A DNA stretch of 64,000 bases from Styela clava (taxonomy: Eukaryota > Chordata > Ascidiacea > Stolidobranchia > Styelidae): positions 13,104,151 through 13,168,150 of the forward strand of contig NC_135257.1 of the NCBI RefSeq assembly GCF_964204865.1, written 5' to 3'. Positions 29,807-42,844 of this stretch are shown here, piece by piece (positions within the stretch are counted from its first letter, which is position 1; every line of letters begins with the position of its first letter). The notes under the pieces are model-generated. The model was not told the origin of the DNA, did no database searches, and worked only from the letters and a program-made list of their open reading frames with translations. A program made the position numbers and the translations under genes.

Positions 29807-32800
29807 TTGACTATAACACTTTTTAGTCACTTTGGCTTCGTCAGTCTGCTAATCAGGTTTTGTTCGTCAATTTGTTTGGAGTTTGTTACCGTTTTATATT
29901 TTATCAAGGTAAGTTTAGCATTTTTCTTTTGCTATTCGCCTAGTGGAACAATACTGGTATCATGCGGTTTCATGAAAGTTGCGATCCGTTTGAGTTATGC
30001 AACTTTGAAACCTCATATCTCCCGAACCTTATATTATATTGAGACAATCTAGATTCTAGGAGTAGGAGACTAATTATAATCATAAAATGGAGATAAAATG
30101 TCGCAATTAACGTACAGAAATCGGAAAATTGAAAAGCGTGAATTTCCTTTTTTCGAAAAGTCTTTGAATTAAATAACAAAAACTTCGATTCGTCCTTGTT
30201 TCAAACGGTATCATTAGATTGAATTTATCCTGCATCAGTAAAATTTTATTCAATGTTCTCATAATCTTCACATGTCCGCTGCGCGAACTTCGAACCTATT
30301 TGTGCGTCTTTGCAGCACATTGGATCTTCTGAACTAATTATTACAGTATTACTAGACTGTATTAGCGGCGAGCACCTACCGGTAATCCGGTTAAGTCGTA
30401 CCCTTGCAAATTGAATTTTTTTTTTTGAAAAGTCTTTGAATTAGATAACAAAAACTTCGATTCGTCCTTGTTTCAACTTGGACCTTGTTTCGGATGGTAT
30501 CATTAAATTGAATTTATCCTGCATATTTCAAACGGGACATAACCCTAAACCTGGACACCATTATATTATAAGGATTTTTCCCAATATCAGTGGATTCCCG
30601 AAGTGCGAAATAAAACCTAGTTTTCTTCAATCTAGTCTAGTGCCATATTTATGTACATCTTTTAGATGAGTAAAATAGTTCCCAATAGCAAGGGGAGGAA
30701 ACCATTTTCATGGCGATGCATAAATTTTGCTATTTCCAGAGTATGCATTTCTGAGAGCTGTAGAATTGTATGCTGACAGTAAATTTGAAGGTTGGTCGCG
30801 CGACTATTCTCAGCAAATGATATACACCTTAGTAGTTTGTAGAACTTAGACTGACTGTAATGAAGGGTTAGATGCTGATCACCCAACTAAGAATTCCATA
30901 TTGCGAGCGGCACGTAGCTAAAAAAAATATTTAATAGAAATGATGGTTTGAACATGTAAAATAGTTTGTAGAGGCCAACTCGCTAAAACACTCCAAAATA
31001 AGTATAATTTTGCAATAACGAAGATCCATTTATGGATGGTGTAGGACAGGGTTTTCCCAAAATAGGGTCCGCGGACCACTGGAGGTCATCGACGACTACA
31101 CAGAGGTCCGCCGCAGTATCAAGTGTCTGAAATATAGGGCGACAGCTGATGCTGATGACCATGTATGGTCATATCGCCCAGTCTATATCGAACAACTTTG
31201 TTAATACTGTACTGTACATCAGGGGTGTGCAACCTGCGACCCGCGGGCCAAATGCGGCCCTCAGGGAAATATTGTGCGGATCACGAAATGAATTTTGAAT
31301 AGACACAAGACGAGTCCACAATCAGTCGGATTCGGCGAATCCGAGTAAAAAAGTAATGGACTCGAGACGAATCTTTTGAGCTCGTTGATTCATAATCAAA
31401 ATGTGAAAAATACGTTTTTGACTTTATTGAAACAATGCGCGCGTGTACGTCAGCCTTTTTTCACATCATCTTGTCAAATTGAGTCATAGGTAGCTGTAGA
31501 ACTATTTTAGGAGTATATTTCACTCATTTTTGGCCACAATATAACATTTTAAGCGTCTATTTAATTAACACAGCTGGATTATAATGTCGCGTTTCGTGAC
31601 CATCTGGAACCAAAAAAGCCGAAATTCGTCAATGCCAATATGAACTAAAATAGCTCCCCGTCCCCGTAAATTTTGCCGTAGGCCGTACAATATGGAGATA
31701 TAGAAGAAGTTATATTACTGAGTTGCATTTAATTATTTCTCACGTTCAGACACATTCTCACCACGTTTCAATTTTTGTCCCTGATCCACAGTGTTAATTT
31801 TTGTTTTCACATATATTTTGAAAGTTTCGATATAAAGTGCTAATTATTATCGTCAAAAACTCATTGAAATTAGTTGAGTAACTTAGTTGTCAACTAATTA
31901 AGTCTCATTTTTGGAGACATCGCATCAATTTCCATCACATTATTCTAACCGCTTTAGGTTATATTTTATTTAACGAATGCCGCCCCTCTTTGAAAACAGA
32001 TATGTATAACATTGAAGTTACTTAAGAATCCTCTATGTTTGTTTTGGAAACTTGTAAAAATATTATTAAGTTTTGCCACTAGTCATCTTCCAGTGTGAAT
32101 CTTAATCACATCAGTGCATATGGTGGGAGCTGACGATATGGTCGTATCGCTCCCTCCTGTCCATGCCGAAGCAATTTTATTGCTGTTGCTATTTTATTGA
32201 TGACTGCATTTTTTGGCTGATGAAACAAAAAATCTTTATCTCTCCCAAGTATCGCTTGAGCAGAAGGTAGAGATTTGCCACTTGATTAGATCATACAATG
32301 TCATAAAATTTCAGGTACAAATACTACGGGAGTCACTTGGCTAGTCCCGAACTCGTAATATAACTAAAATAAGGAAAATCGGAATAAAATTATGGACTAA
32401 CCCTAACCTGGTGCTATACTATCCGCCACATCTTGGTTCACATACTTTTGAAGTACCCAATTTTGAACAATTAAAAAGCCTTAATTTTTAAAAAGATAAA
32501 AAAAAATAACGATATATGGTTATACATATTGATCTGCTCAACAACGAATCTAATAATTATTATATTTTATTTTTATATCTCTTTTATCATTAACTTTTTT
32601 ATCACCCATTTCAAAAATTTTGATGATGTCATAATATATTTTATATATCTTTGAAAGCCCGAATATGACTTCATAATGCATCCAACGGTGTTTTATGACG
32701 TCATTGTTAAAATTGGGCCTTACAACTGGTATAGCCTTAGAATCCGGCCACCACAGTTCATAGCCATGGGCGTTCTATGAGCCAATCCTTGTTTTCGGAA

Positions 32801-33619
32801 CAATGACTTTACAGCAACAAACCACTTTACAGTAAAAGGTTTACGGCGACCTAATAAATAATATTTAACCAGTCGCTCATATCAAACATGTTATGCAATA
32901 ACTCTTTTTACGTTCTATTCTCACTCAAGCATATTTTTAACGTCCTAAATATTGACTTGTTTTAGTGTATTTTTGGATTTTTTGCTGGTGTTTTTCTTCT
33001 CCCAAAATTCAAATAGGATATTTCATATTTTTCCCCGAGACAAAAGAACCACGAAATGATTTAATATGAAATGACAAATTCGTAAATTATTTGCATGTAT
33101 GTGTGATTCGATTGCATTTTGAAATACGCCACTCGCCGTGTGCTTGATATGTGGATGGCGAGCAAATTAATCTCCTCATTTTGCTGTATTCATCCGCATA
33201 TATTTCACTTGCCAGATTTTCTTATGGTATACAACAACAAGTGTGACGATGCTTGACCAAATATTATATTTGATAGTGCCAAAATAGGTAAAAAATACAT
33301 ACATAAGGCACAATCTGTATTAGTTTATTTTTATCCAAACAAAAACGGAATTGCGTTCAAATACGCTGACCAGCAACCGAAAAGTACCACGTTGTAAACT
33401 GACAACAGCACACGAAAGGCGGAAATGACGTTTGCCCTGCGGCCATTAAGAAGAACACAAGTTTCTTTCTTTGTGAGGCAGTGGTGCGAAATCACTTTGA
33501 GTTTCTGCATCGTCTTCTTGTTCACCTATGTTGTCTTTAAAGTATATCTCCTTTTTTGTAACAAATAATTGGTCTGCAGGTTTATACTTGGAATAAAATT
33601 GATTAAACATAAAGAAAAT
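29807..33619. other. Gene-poor, AT-rich stretch with hAT termini
   Basis: No gene seen. Contents: a local duplication (30150-30235 and 30425-30525); hAT-type terminal sequences at 31047 (CAGGGTTTTCCCAAAATAGG) and 31220 (CAGGGGTGTGCAACCTGCGA); and a weak copy at about 32320-32460 of the MITE found at 37602-37831 (decayed inverted ends with the ATCTTGGTTC core). Short frames are chance. Confidence 0.4.
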
Positions 33620-34807
33620 ATGAGCCGAGATAGCAGAGTGTATGTAGGAAATCTTCCTCCTGATGTCAGAGAAAAGGATGTTGAAGACCTTTTTCACAAA
33701 TATGGAGATATAAAATTTGTTGAATTGAAAAACAGGAAAGGGCCACCATTTGCATTTGTCGAATTTAATGATTCCAGGTACGGTACCATATGGCTGTATG
33801 TATAGTCTACTACCGTACCAGAATACTGATTTATGAACTTTTTTTTATTATTTTAACTATGCTTTCATACTGCAGTACTGTATTATAATCATGCTGTATT
33901 AGCTTTTTGAAGTATTTAATTTTGCAAAATCGGTCAGTTTTACTACTTTGCTAGTATAGTAGTATGCATACAATCAAGTCGATAATATTTCATGAATTTA
34001 TTTACCAGGGATGCAGAAGATGCAATCAGAGGGAGGAACGGATATGATTATGATGGTTATCGACTTAGAGTTGAATACCCTAGAGGCAGTGGGCCGCCAA
34101 TGCGTGGTGGCGGTCACTTTATGGGTGGTGGTGGCGGCGGTGGTGGAAGATATGAACCTGGTAGAGGCAGAGGAGGACCTCCATCCAAAAGGACAAACCA
34201 CAGAGTTATGATCTCAGGTATATATTCGTTGCTTTGTACCTTTTATCACATAAACAAGAAGTTTTTCATTTGTAGAGAATCCAGTCTTATTCAGGTTTAT
34301 GTTTATATTCAGGTTTGCCGCCTACTGGAAGTTGGCAAGACATAAAAGATCATATGAGAGAAGCTGGTGATGTTTGTTATGCAGATGTATTCAGGGATGG
34401 AACTGGAATTGTTGAATTTGTCAACAGAGAAGATGTGAAGTTTGCTGTCAAACATTTGGATGATACCAAATTCAAGTCTCACGAAGTAATTAGATCACAA
34501 ATATATTTATTAAAGTCTCTCAAGCATATTTTACTAATGGTGTTTTTGTTTTTAGGGAGAAGTTGCATACATCAGGGTCAAAGTTGACTCTTCAGCTGGT
34601 GGTGGTGGTGGTTCTAGATCACGCTCAAGATCCCGATCTCGGTCCAACAGTCGAGGTCGTAGAAGCTTTGGAGCTCGTGGGGGTGGTGGTGGAGGAGGAC
34701 GGTCTTCCCCTTCTTACAGCCCTCGCCGTCGATCTTATTCTCGCTCACCAAAACGACGTCGTTCTGCGTCTTACTCTCCTCGTCGTTCTCGATCAAGATC
34801 TCGATGA
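33620..34807 (+). CDS. SRSF1: SRSF1-type serine/arginine-rich splicing factor (four exons)
   Basis: Exons 33620-33777, 34009-34217, 34313-34485, 34556-34807, with GT-AG introns and matching phases, give 263 aa. RRM1 (about 6-75) has VYVGNL (7-12) and [10 protein letters not shown] (40-49). A Gly-rich linker follows (about 79-110). RRM2 (about 116-190) carries the pseudo-RRM hallmark SWQDIKD (129-135). The C-terminal RS domain holds [10 protein letters not shown], a Gly run, then SPRR and SRSP repeats. The nuclear protein binds purine-rich exonic enhancers and recruits U1 and U2AF in constitutive and alternative splicing. The length is close to vertebrate SRSF1 (248 aa); SRSF9 is a less likely name because of the long RS tail. 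Two RRM domains in this order exclude other SR classes. Confidence 0.95.
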
Positions 34808-37206
34808 TTTTAAATCAAGTTTTTATTTTTGTATATCAGTACAAACTGCCCAGTTAAAGTTTGATAGCATGTAAAAACATGCTGCGCATTTTATGAAAAT
34901 GCAAAGCAAATTGTGTATACAAAATAATTCTCGTACCAAGCTGAATAACATTTTTTTGTTAATTTGTCTAGAACTTGGATCATCCATTACTGGAGATCAT
35001 CTTGTCTAAAGAATATAGGATATCGTGAAATGGAATCACATGTCTTCAATTGGACTAGGATACTGAAATCCCTGGATTTTGGAATTTGAATATGATTGTA
35101 GCATTGGGAGGCCCGGAAGGAATTTATTTTATTTGATGTTTGTGGTTCCCTATCCAATCATTCTTATTAATTCTATTTTTGTTTGAAATTGACAGATCTT
35201 TGGATCCTTTTTGCGAATGGGGATTTGCCGCTAGTTGGATAGGATACCATTTCTTTGGATGGATTAGGATCCACGTTTGAAATTATGGAATCTGGAGAAA
35301 AAGGATTCTTTAAACTGTGCGCATAGGATTTGGATTTCTTAACGTATTAGGAATGAAAACATTTTTCGAAATTTAAGTATTGAAGGCTTCGTTTTGGAAA
35401 TAGCATCATTGTTTCGGAATTTGGAGCTTCTGTGGAAAATGCTGGAATTTATTATCAGGAGTAGGTATTTGGTCGCTTTGAAACTAGTGCTAATCCCTAA
35501 GCGGTAATTTTAAAGTTATGGATTTAAAAAGTAGTGTTTTTATTTGTGAGATTTCTAATAAACCAACTGAGGCTGCAGTTTGAGACTTTTGAATTAGGAT
35601 TGTTGCTGTGTACCTGGAACAATTGAGCCATGTCTTGAGTCTTAAATCTTGCTATCTTATCTTGAAATGTGGTAGTCTTCCTCTATTTGAACCTTTCTGG
35701 CATTTATGTGGAAATCACGATGAGCGCGCTGAGTACTGGGATACAGTCAGTGTTTGTAATATGTTTTTGTATGCGATTTATCGTTCAATCTCGCTCCAAG
35801 CAGATTTGTGGTAAGTATACTGAACTGAGTTGTATTTTATGTATAAAACCGGACAAGAAGAGTAGGATTGCAAAGCAGTTGTGGAAATTACTAGAGTTTC
35901 CTAACGTACAATCCCTTGGAAAAGTTGAAATTGACTTTTGTTTCTCAAAATTGCCATTACACAATCATAGAAAAAGTGGCTTGTGGTTTTTTTCAGCATA
36001 AAATTTCCAAATTCACCTAAGCAAGTTCGAATTTATACAATCTATGGTTTAGTCATAGAAGATCGCAACATAGGTGCAAAAGTCTGATTTGCGCAGTTGT
36101 TTCTCATCGGGTATATATATTTTGTCAAGTCTAACTTCGGGACGAATTCACTTACTTTTCCTGATTCAAATGTCACATAATTTAGGTACATCATTTCCGA
36201 GGTTGCGTAGAGCAAGGCTACTCAACTGGCGGTCCGAATCCGGACATTTCGGGTATTCGATTAGAACCGCGCCTATTTCTTTTTTTTGGATCATTAGCCC
36301 CACTTTTGAAGTTTCCTTTTATAGATTTAAATATATATGAAAAGAACTATAACACCATATCAAACGATCTTGATTAGCTAATAATCATTAGCCGACCGAG
36401 GAGGCGCGTGTTTAATTAGGGATGCCGAAATATAATTTCTGGAAAGACCGGACCCAATATTTTCGAAGTTTTGTCAATCAATCATTTTATTTCGGCTCTC
36501 TGACTAAAACGGAAGAATACCAAAAAGTAAACAGATAACAAATACAGAGATACCTGGAAGGCGAGCATAACTTAAAATAAGGTTAAAAACGTACAAGTAC
36601 GTGCCCACCCACCAAAATATAAAATAGAAATAATACGATTATACAAAAAATATGGACACGATTCAAAATCGGGCTGTGCTTATAACTCAATTTAAAATGA
36701 TAAAAGCCAAATAATTGCTTGAATCAGTGGATAATTTACATGGAGTAAAATAAGTGTTGCGCTTGAAATACGACAGCTAAATTCAGGTAGATAAAATTAA
36801 ATGTAATAGAATCCCAACGACCTCCTCCGTCTCTGATAGATGTTTTAAATGTTCGTATAAGATTATGGTAGCTGAGAAATCGCCTCAGGTAAAAATAGTA
36901 ATTGTATGGTAAAAATAGTTGAGTAGCCATGGCGTAGAAAATTAAAATCAGTGGTTTCAAACATTACGTGATCATTAATGGGGCAAGACTACATTACGAT
37001 AATAATTTACATATTCTTCATCACAGTATTTCATGCCACACTTCTAGTAAACTATATATATACGTAAATGTATATACGTAAAAATCTATACGTAAACCAA
37101 TTACCCGCATTTGCTGAATGTCCGTTCTTTCATATACCGTGGACATACCAACCTGATGGAAAATTGTTTTCTGACATAAGGAATACATTTGTTTAGACTT
37201 GAAATG
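34808..37206. other. SRSF1 downstream region and intergenic sequence
   Basis: The first 700 bp is rich in GGAT/GGATT words (about 34980-35350) and may include SRSF1 3'UTR or an alternative 3' exon; this is unproven. At about 36211 a CAAGGCTACTCAACTGGCGG motif resembles a hAT terminus. The remainder is AT-rich with no recognisable gene. Confidence 0.35.
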
Positions 37207-37214
37207 GTATTAAG

Positions 37215-37960
37215 CAGTGGCGTAGCATCCACCCCCGCAACCGCCGCGGGGGGGCCCACAGCGCAAAGGGGCCCAAGCGGTTATAATTTGGAAATTTAAG
37301 CCGCAAAACCAAAAGCTGCATTGCAAAACCAGTAATGCACATCTTATAACGTTGATGTTAGTTCTGCTCAAATCGTTTTGTTACGTAACAATGCCAGGGA
37401 GTCGTCGATTTTCGGCGTCTTGTGGTTTGATCGCACCGCCGAAATTGCGAAGGCTGTCAGAATGATGTCGGAAACAAAACCTCTCAGTGGCGCATAGAAA
37501 CGCAGAAAAAGGGCACAAAAGGAAGCGCGTATGAAAAAAATTTATAGTAACCAAGATAAACGGCAAATTTTAGGTTACCATTGCCTTTTAATAGCGACAT
37601 GGGTGCTCCCGAAGTATGCGAACCAAGATGGCGGACATCGGAACGTAACATGTTAGGGTTAGGCGATAATTATTTTCCAATTTTCCTTATTTTAGTCCTA
37701 TTATCAGTTCGAAGACTAGCCAAGAGCCTCCCGTAGTATTTATAGCTAAAATTATGACCTAACCCTAACCTAGTACACATATTATATTCCGATGTCCGCC
37801 ATCTTGGTTCGCATACTTCGGGAGCCCCTAAGCGACATGTCATGCTTTTTGATGGAAGGGAAAAAAAGCGTTGTTTTAGCTTATGTCCGAGAGTTTTTAG
37901 GGTCATTTCCACGAAATATTTTTGCGGGGAGGGGGGCACGAGAGTCTTGCTGCGCCACTG
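37215..37960. mobile_element. hAT non-autonomous element with nested MITE and perfect 8-bp TSD
   Basis: Starts CAGTGGCGTAGCATCC and ends TTGCTGCGCCACTG (inverted), flanked by gtattaag on both sides (37207-37214, 37961-37968). No transposase is present. The MITE at 37602-37831 is inserted within it, giving a clear age order. Confidence 0.9.
37602..37831. mobile_element. MITE family 2, copy A
   Basis: 230 bp with long inverted ends built on GCTCCCGAAGTATGCGAACC and the following CAAGATGGCGGACATCG. Duplicated agcgacatg (37593-37601 and 37831-37839) gives an 8- to 9-bp target duplication. The inner sequence has GTTAGGGTTAGG and its complement. A second copy is at 62065-62271. Confidence 0.85.
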
Positions 37961-38449
37961 GTATTAAGCGTCATTTTGTGGCGCAAGATCACGGTAGCAT
38001 CAATCTTATCCCGAGTTGGTCCGCATTTAAATTAATTTTGTAGACAAGTTTTTGTCCCAACCCATCGCTTTGTTGTGAGATTTTCATTACTCATTTTTTA
38101 TATTCGAACAAAAGCAAATTTTCTTGTTGATTGCATCGCTAATATGGAACTTCTCATAATCTGTTAATGATGCTAAGAGTTTATGGCGCTCTCGTTTTTA
38201 GAAATAGTAGAAGGTAGAACAATCAACTCGCCCACGAGCCAGTCGGATCACTAGGCCAATTTAATCGTTAAACGAACTGTTTCACGTAAATATATTAATC
38301 AGACGCCAACCTTTGTGTAATTTCGATAAACTGAGGTCTGGTTCAGCCTAACTCAAACAATGTGATTTTCTGAGAATATCGTGACTAGGGCTGGGAGTGG
38401 TTAACCGTTATGCGGTTAACCGATTTTGGAATGTTAACGGTTACGATTT

Positions 38450-38652
38450 GGTTCCATTACATTTGAACCCACGTACATTTGAACCCATGACAATTGCACC
38501 TGTATGCTATTGCACCTATGGAATTTTTTTTGTTTCACGGATAGTTGAACCCATACTAACCCTAACCCATGGGTTTTAGCACCCGCATATAGATTGAACC
38601 CGTGGATATACGCATGGGTTCAAATGTACATGGGTTCAAATGTACGGTCACC
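38450..38652 (+). mobile_element. MITE family 3, copy A (9-bp TSD, Mutator-like)
   Basis: 203 bp. Ends GGTTCCATTACATTTGAACC and (inverted) GGTGACCGTACATTTGAACC, each followed by a second ACATTTGAACCCATG repeat. Flanks ttacgattt (38441-38449) and ttaccattt (38653-38661) form a 9-bp duplication with one mismatch. The same-length copy at 43149-43351 is in reverse orientation. A 9-bp duplication suggests the Mutator superfamily. Confidence 0.85.
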
Positions 38653-38661
38653 TTACCATTT

Positions 38662-39503
38662 ATATTAACCTTCAACTGACATCTCAGGTACAAATCATCT
38701 TTATAATGTACAATTTCTTCAAAAAATATTACGTCATCTCAAATTTTTTTCCTGTGGCGTTTAATTCAAAAGAATATCACTAATTGCATTGGTAAGAACC
38801 CAATAAATGTGCAAAACAAGAACCAAGATTGCTGATTATGGAAATTTGACAATGATAAATTCAGAATCAGTTTACGGTAAAAACATATTGTTCACGATTT
38901 TTTATTGCAAAATCGTCTATTCAATGTGCGCAGTTGATGTTGTTTTTCTTTATGATATCTCAAAGTAGAATTTGCATATCGAAAATTTGTCACATAAATG
39001 ACATTTAATAACTGAATCGGGTTTTACTAAAATACTTCCATATGTCCGAAGCACGCTGCATATCTCTTGCAGCAGAGCGATCACGAAACTATCTCGATTC
39101 GTGAATATTTTGAAATATATAGGGTTAAGATCACACGAAATTGCTTTGTAACCATTGTCACGTAATAAGCTAAAATTATTACGTCAAACGTCACGCTGCG
39201 GTTAACCGGGTAATTTTATTTTATTCAGCATTTCAGGCTGAGGTGAGCTGCGGGAAACCAAATTTGGTTATCGAGCAGCAGCACCCATAAGAAAGTCTAA
39301 TAAGAAAATAATATTAAAAAGTCGAACCATATAAGGTATTTGCAAAAAAGAAACGCCAAGGCGACCTGTTATGCCCAGAAGAAAACGATCTTATGTGACT
39401 GCCATCAAAAGCAAGCCCGGTGGTTGAAATAGCATCCCAATAAGCCTCCCACCGGGGAAACCATTCAGATTGCGATTGGGACTATATATCCATCCCTATT
39501 ATG
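38662..39503. other. Intergenic sequence
   Basis: AT-rich, with no gene seen. GGTTAACCG-type words at about 38396-38422 and 39197 look like the ends of a decayed transposon, but boundaries are not clear. Confidence 0.3.
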
Positions 39504-41164
39504 CAGTGGCGGCGCGTCAATAGGGCCAACTGGGGCAATGCCCCGGTTGTTTTTTCGGTACAATAAAAAATATTCGAAAAATATCTTAATATCGGTTGCA
39601 CAGACTGTCTACACTAGCCATATTCTCCCGACATGGTTCATTTTCGCTCGCAAAGCCTTCGCCTGACGTCGACGGGGCGACGCCGATTTTGCCCCGGTTG
39701 CTCATTGTATATCGTATTCTCTCTTTTATCTTTCACTCGCCGCGTTTGTCTCGTTTGTTTTCTGTTTCTTTTACTAAATCATCGGGGCTAGCCCCGAAAT
39801 TATGACGACACAATGACGACGTTTCTTACAACAACGTGTGACATATTCACGCATTCCTTCTCGTTCGTTGGTTGCTTGAAGAGTTGATAGTTTCCTCGCC
39901 TTTGTTTTTGTCGCTTGTTTCGCTATTTGAATCAGTTAGAGACCTTTAGTCCATTTGCTTTCGATTTTCCACATTCCTTTTGAGCTCCTCACTTCTTTCC
40001 GGCTTCGCATTCCTTAGCCTTAGACCTCATAATGAATAAGGTTGATGCACTACTTCGCACTCCGTTTTCGCAGCTGCCGCTGGAACAAAAATTAGAGGTA
40101 CAACGTCCTGGGCCCTATCAACCAAAAAAATGTTCACTGGAACAATCCCATGACGGAGGAAAGCGTCGGCGTACATTCTGCGCAAAAACTTGGTATAAAA
40201 AACACGAATGGTTGTGTTACAGCGAGGACAAAAATGCACTTTTTTGTTTTTATTGCCTACTTTTTGCTACCGCCCGTGACTCACGTTGGTGTAAATTTGG
40301 TTTTAGAGATCTTAAACATCTTTCCGAGCGTGCCAGGGATCATCAATCTCCTATGGAGCATCTGGACAATGCAGTAAAATACCGAACATTCGGAAATGTT
40401 AATATTGCAGCACAGTTGGATGAAGGACGCGCGGTTTCTATTCGTCGGCACAACCAAAACGTCGAGAAAAACCGCCATGTTCTCGGTCGATTGATAGATG
40501 TTTTGAAGTTCATTGGTTGTCACGAGCTGTCCCTCCATGGGCACGATGAACGGGCTGGCTCTTCTAATAGAGGGGTATTTTTGGATATGGTGGAATACAC
40601 CTCATCCCTAGATACAGTATTGAGAGATCATCTTGATGCCGCAACTGTTTCGAAAGGGACATCTAAGGATATCCAAAATGATTTGCTCGACTCAATGTAT
40701 AAAATTTATTTACAACATTTGGCTCTGGAAATTGAGAATTGCCAGTTCCTTTCGATTCAGTCTGACGAGACAACTGACAGCATGTGCGTTTCCCAACTGG
40801 CTGTGATTTTTTTGTGAATGATGGTAAACCTACCGAGAGATTTCACAGCTTTGTACCAATCGTTGATCGCACGGCTTGCGGGATATCGGCTGTACTGAAA
40901 GAAGTGTTACAGCCTTACAACGCGAAGTCAAAATTGATAGCTCAAACTTATGACGGCGCGGCAGTCATGAGTGGGTCGAAACATGGTGTTCAAGTTTATA
41001 TAAAAGAAGATTTTTCTCATGCGCATTTTTTACATTGTTATGCACACCAATTTAATCTCGTTATTAAAAATATGTGTCTTGATACCCCTCTCGTCCGTAT
41101 ATTTTTGCAAATGTTTCGGGGTTTTCTTCAAAATAAACTATGTCTATATTTATTAATCCCTTGA
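39504..41164 (+). pseudogene. hAT transposase (ZMYM1/TTF-finger type), frameshifted and truncated
   Basis: The hAT-like terminus CAGTGGCGGCGCGTC (39504) precedes a 261-codon frame at 40032-40817. That frame contains a TTF-type zinc-finger region (WLCYSEDKNALFCFYC, then FRDLKHLSERARDH). The frame then continues at about 40800-41150 in another frame (YDGAAVMSG, then HFLHCYAHQFNLVIKN), the conserved catalytic-core region of ZMYM1-like hAT transposases. The shift falls in a run of seven T (40806-40812). The C-terminal dimerisation domain and a right terminus are missing. A broken, once autonomous transposon; not a cellular gene. Confidence 0.8.
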
Positions 41165-41865
41165 CTTGGACCGGTTTTAAAGACACTTTCTTATCGTTAA
41201 AAATTGTCTTGGTCGCGAGACCGAGCTTACGCCATTCTTTGATTTGCAAGATTTTTGATAATTTACGGTTCATGGAATCGAAAGACAGAGTAGGCTATAA
41301 TTTTTTGGTCCTCAGATTTATATATGTGCTAAAAATTGCTTATTACACTGTTTCAAACTACACCGAAGCTTTGAATATTAAATTTTGGTTGTATTAGCGC
41401 TCTTATCAATTCTCATCGATTTATTGGCGATATTTTCGACACTACACAAACTTTGCCTGTGCGGTCAAAAATAAATTCATTAAAAATTTAGAGCCAATAC
41501 TTTTCAATGCGTCACCGACAGGGCCGATAAGAAGCACCCTCAAAATTTAAAGGCATTTAAAGTTGGACCTGGTTTAAAAAAAAAATTAAAAATCGATTTT
41601 AGAAACTCCTAATCAAGACTTCAAAGTTAAAAACGAAAATGAAAAACATTTCGAAATTAAAAAAGGTAAGACACTCAAAAATAAGTCTGAAAATAGGGAA
41701 ACAACAGAATAGAGTATATAAAATGTCAATATGCCAAAATGAGATGAGTGTTGAGGTTATGGTCAGTCCTTCTATATGTCTTCATATAATAACATCAAAA
41801 ATAAACATTATTGGAAACTGGTGTGCATATGAATCGTTTTGCTAAATTCATCCCTTCTTTCCGCA
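41165..41865. other. No gene recognised
   Basis: AT-rich. A minus-strand frame at 41064-41273 has a protein-like look (KEWRKLGLATK...) and could be a decayed retroelement remnant fused to the transposase sequence, but no domain can be named. Confidence 0.25.
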
Positions 41866-42195
41866 ACGGTGTGGCTCAACGGGCTAAGCGTTAGGAATAC
41901 GCTCGCCACCGCACCTCTAATTACTCTGCGTGGGTTCGCAGGTTCGAATCCCATGCAGGGATGGTTATGTGCGAGAGGATTGCTGGACTCCTCGCCGTCG
42001 TTGGGTGGTTCACGAAACCGCTGGTCGGTTACGGCTTCCCTCCACCACCAAGTCCATGCTTCCGAAAACGAACAATATAACTAATCCCATACCCGACTTG
42101 GAATGGTAACGAGGGGCCGTGGTTCGCCATATGGATGAGCTGTCTTATCGGCTTTCCTCTCCCCTGGGATAAATATGTAAATCCTATCCTATCCT
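41866..42195 (+). mobile_element. tRNA-derived SINE, copy 2
   Basis: Same family as 29022-29366, in plus orientation: A box TGGCTCAACGGGC, B box GGTTCGAATCC, body, and a tail of ATCCTATCCTATCCT. It differs from copies 1 and 3 by small changes (for example cacgaaaccgc for cacgtaaccgc). Confidence 0.9.
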
Positions 42196-42359
42196 AATCG
42201 ATTTTAATTTTCCGCCACTTAAAGATGATTGAAGCCGCTAGAATGCTATTACTTTTATTCATTTTGCTGTTTTATTTTAATTTATGGGAACACTTTTTAT
42301 TAAATCTTGGACAATCTTTTCAGCAACTCCGTGCGACTATATTTGAGTATTGCTCTATA

Positions 42360-42690
42360 CTAACTATGAGTCGCGACCCACTGGTGGGTCGCAAAGGGAA
42401 TCTTAGTGGGTCGTGAGAAGACGTAGAAAGCTTTGATTAATTATACTGGTTATTAGGATCGGTGACGACTCAAATACGTAAATCTTCAAAAAAACAAAAA
42501 ATTAAATTGAATTTAAATTCTAATCTGTGAAAGTTTCCTTTTTACGATCTTCTCAAAGGAACAAAAATTCGCTACACAAAGAATGATCATGTGACTTTTT
42601 TTACGCATAGCAGTTTTGTACACTGTACAGCACTTCTTACCGTGTTTCCCTGAAATTTAGACAGGATTTAGATTCATTTTCTTTTGTCGA
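42360..42690 (+). mobile_element. hAT MITE family 1, copy B (partial)
   Basis: Matches the left part of the element at 6362-6889 (GGGTCGTGAGAAGACGTAGA, then AGCTTTGATTAATTATACTGG and further). The terminal CAG end and target duplication are not clear. The tail near 42810-42840 (CCCACCGTGGTCC) may belong to it. Confidence 0.6.
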
Positions 42691-42844
42691 GATTGCGGTT
42701 AAATTTAGTTTTCGCACGAGGCTTATTGTTTTCCACTTTTGCTTTTGTAACACTGTAAATATCGTTCATAAAATGTAATTTTCTACAATCTACGTCACAC
42801 TTACATGACCCACCGTGGTCCAAAAACCTTGCCCACCCCCCTGT

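Noticed and set aside
41874-41960. tRNA gene at the SINE head (also at 29270-29360 and 59595-59685)
   Set aside because: A and B boxes are present, but the same sequence continues into a 330-bp body in several copies and the tRNA fold is degraded; these are SINEs.
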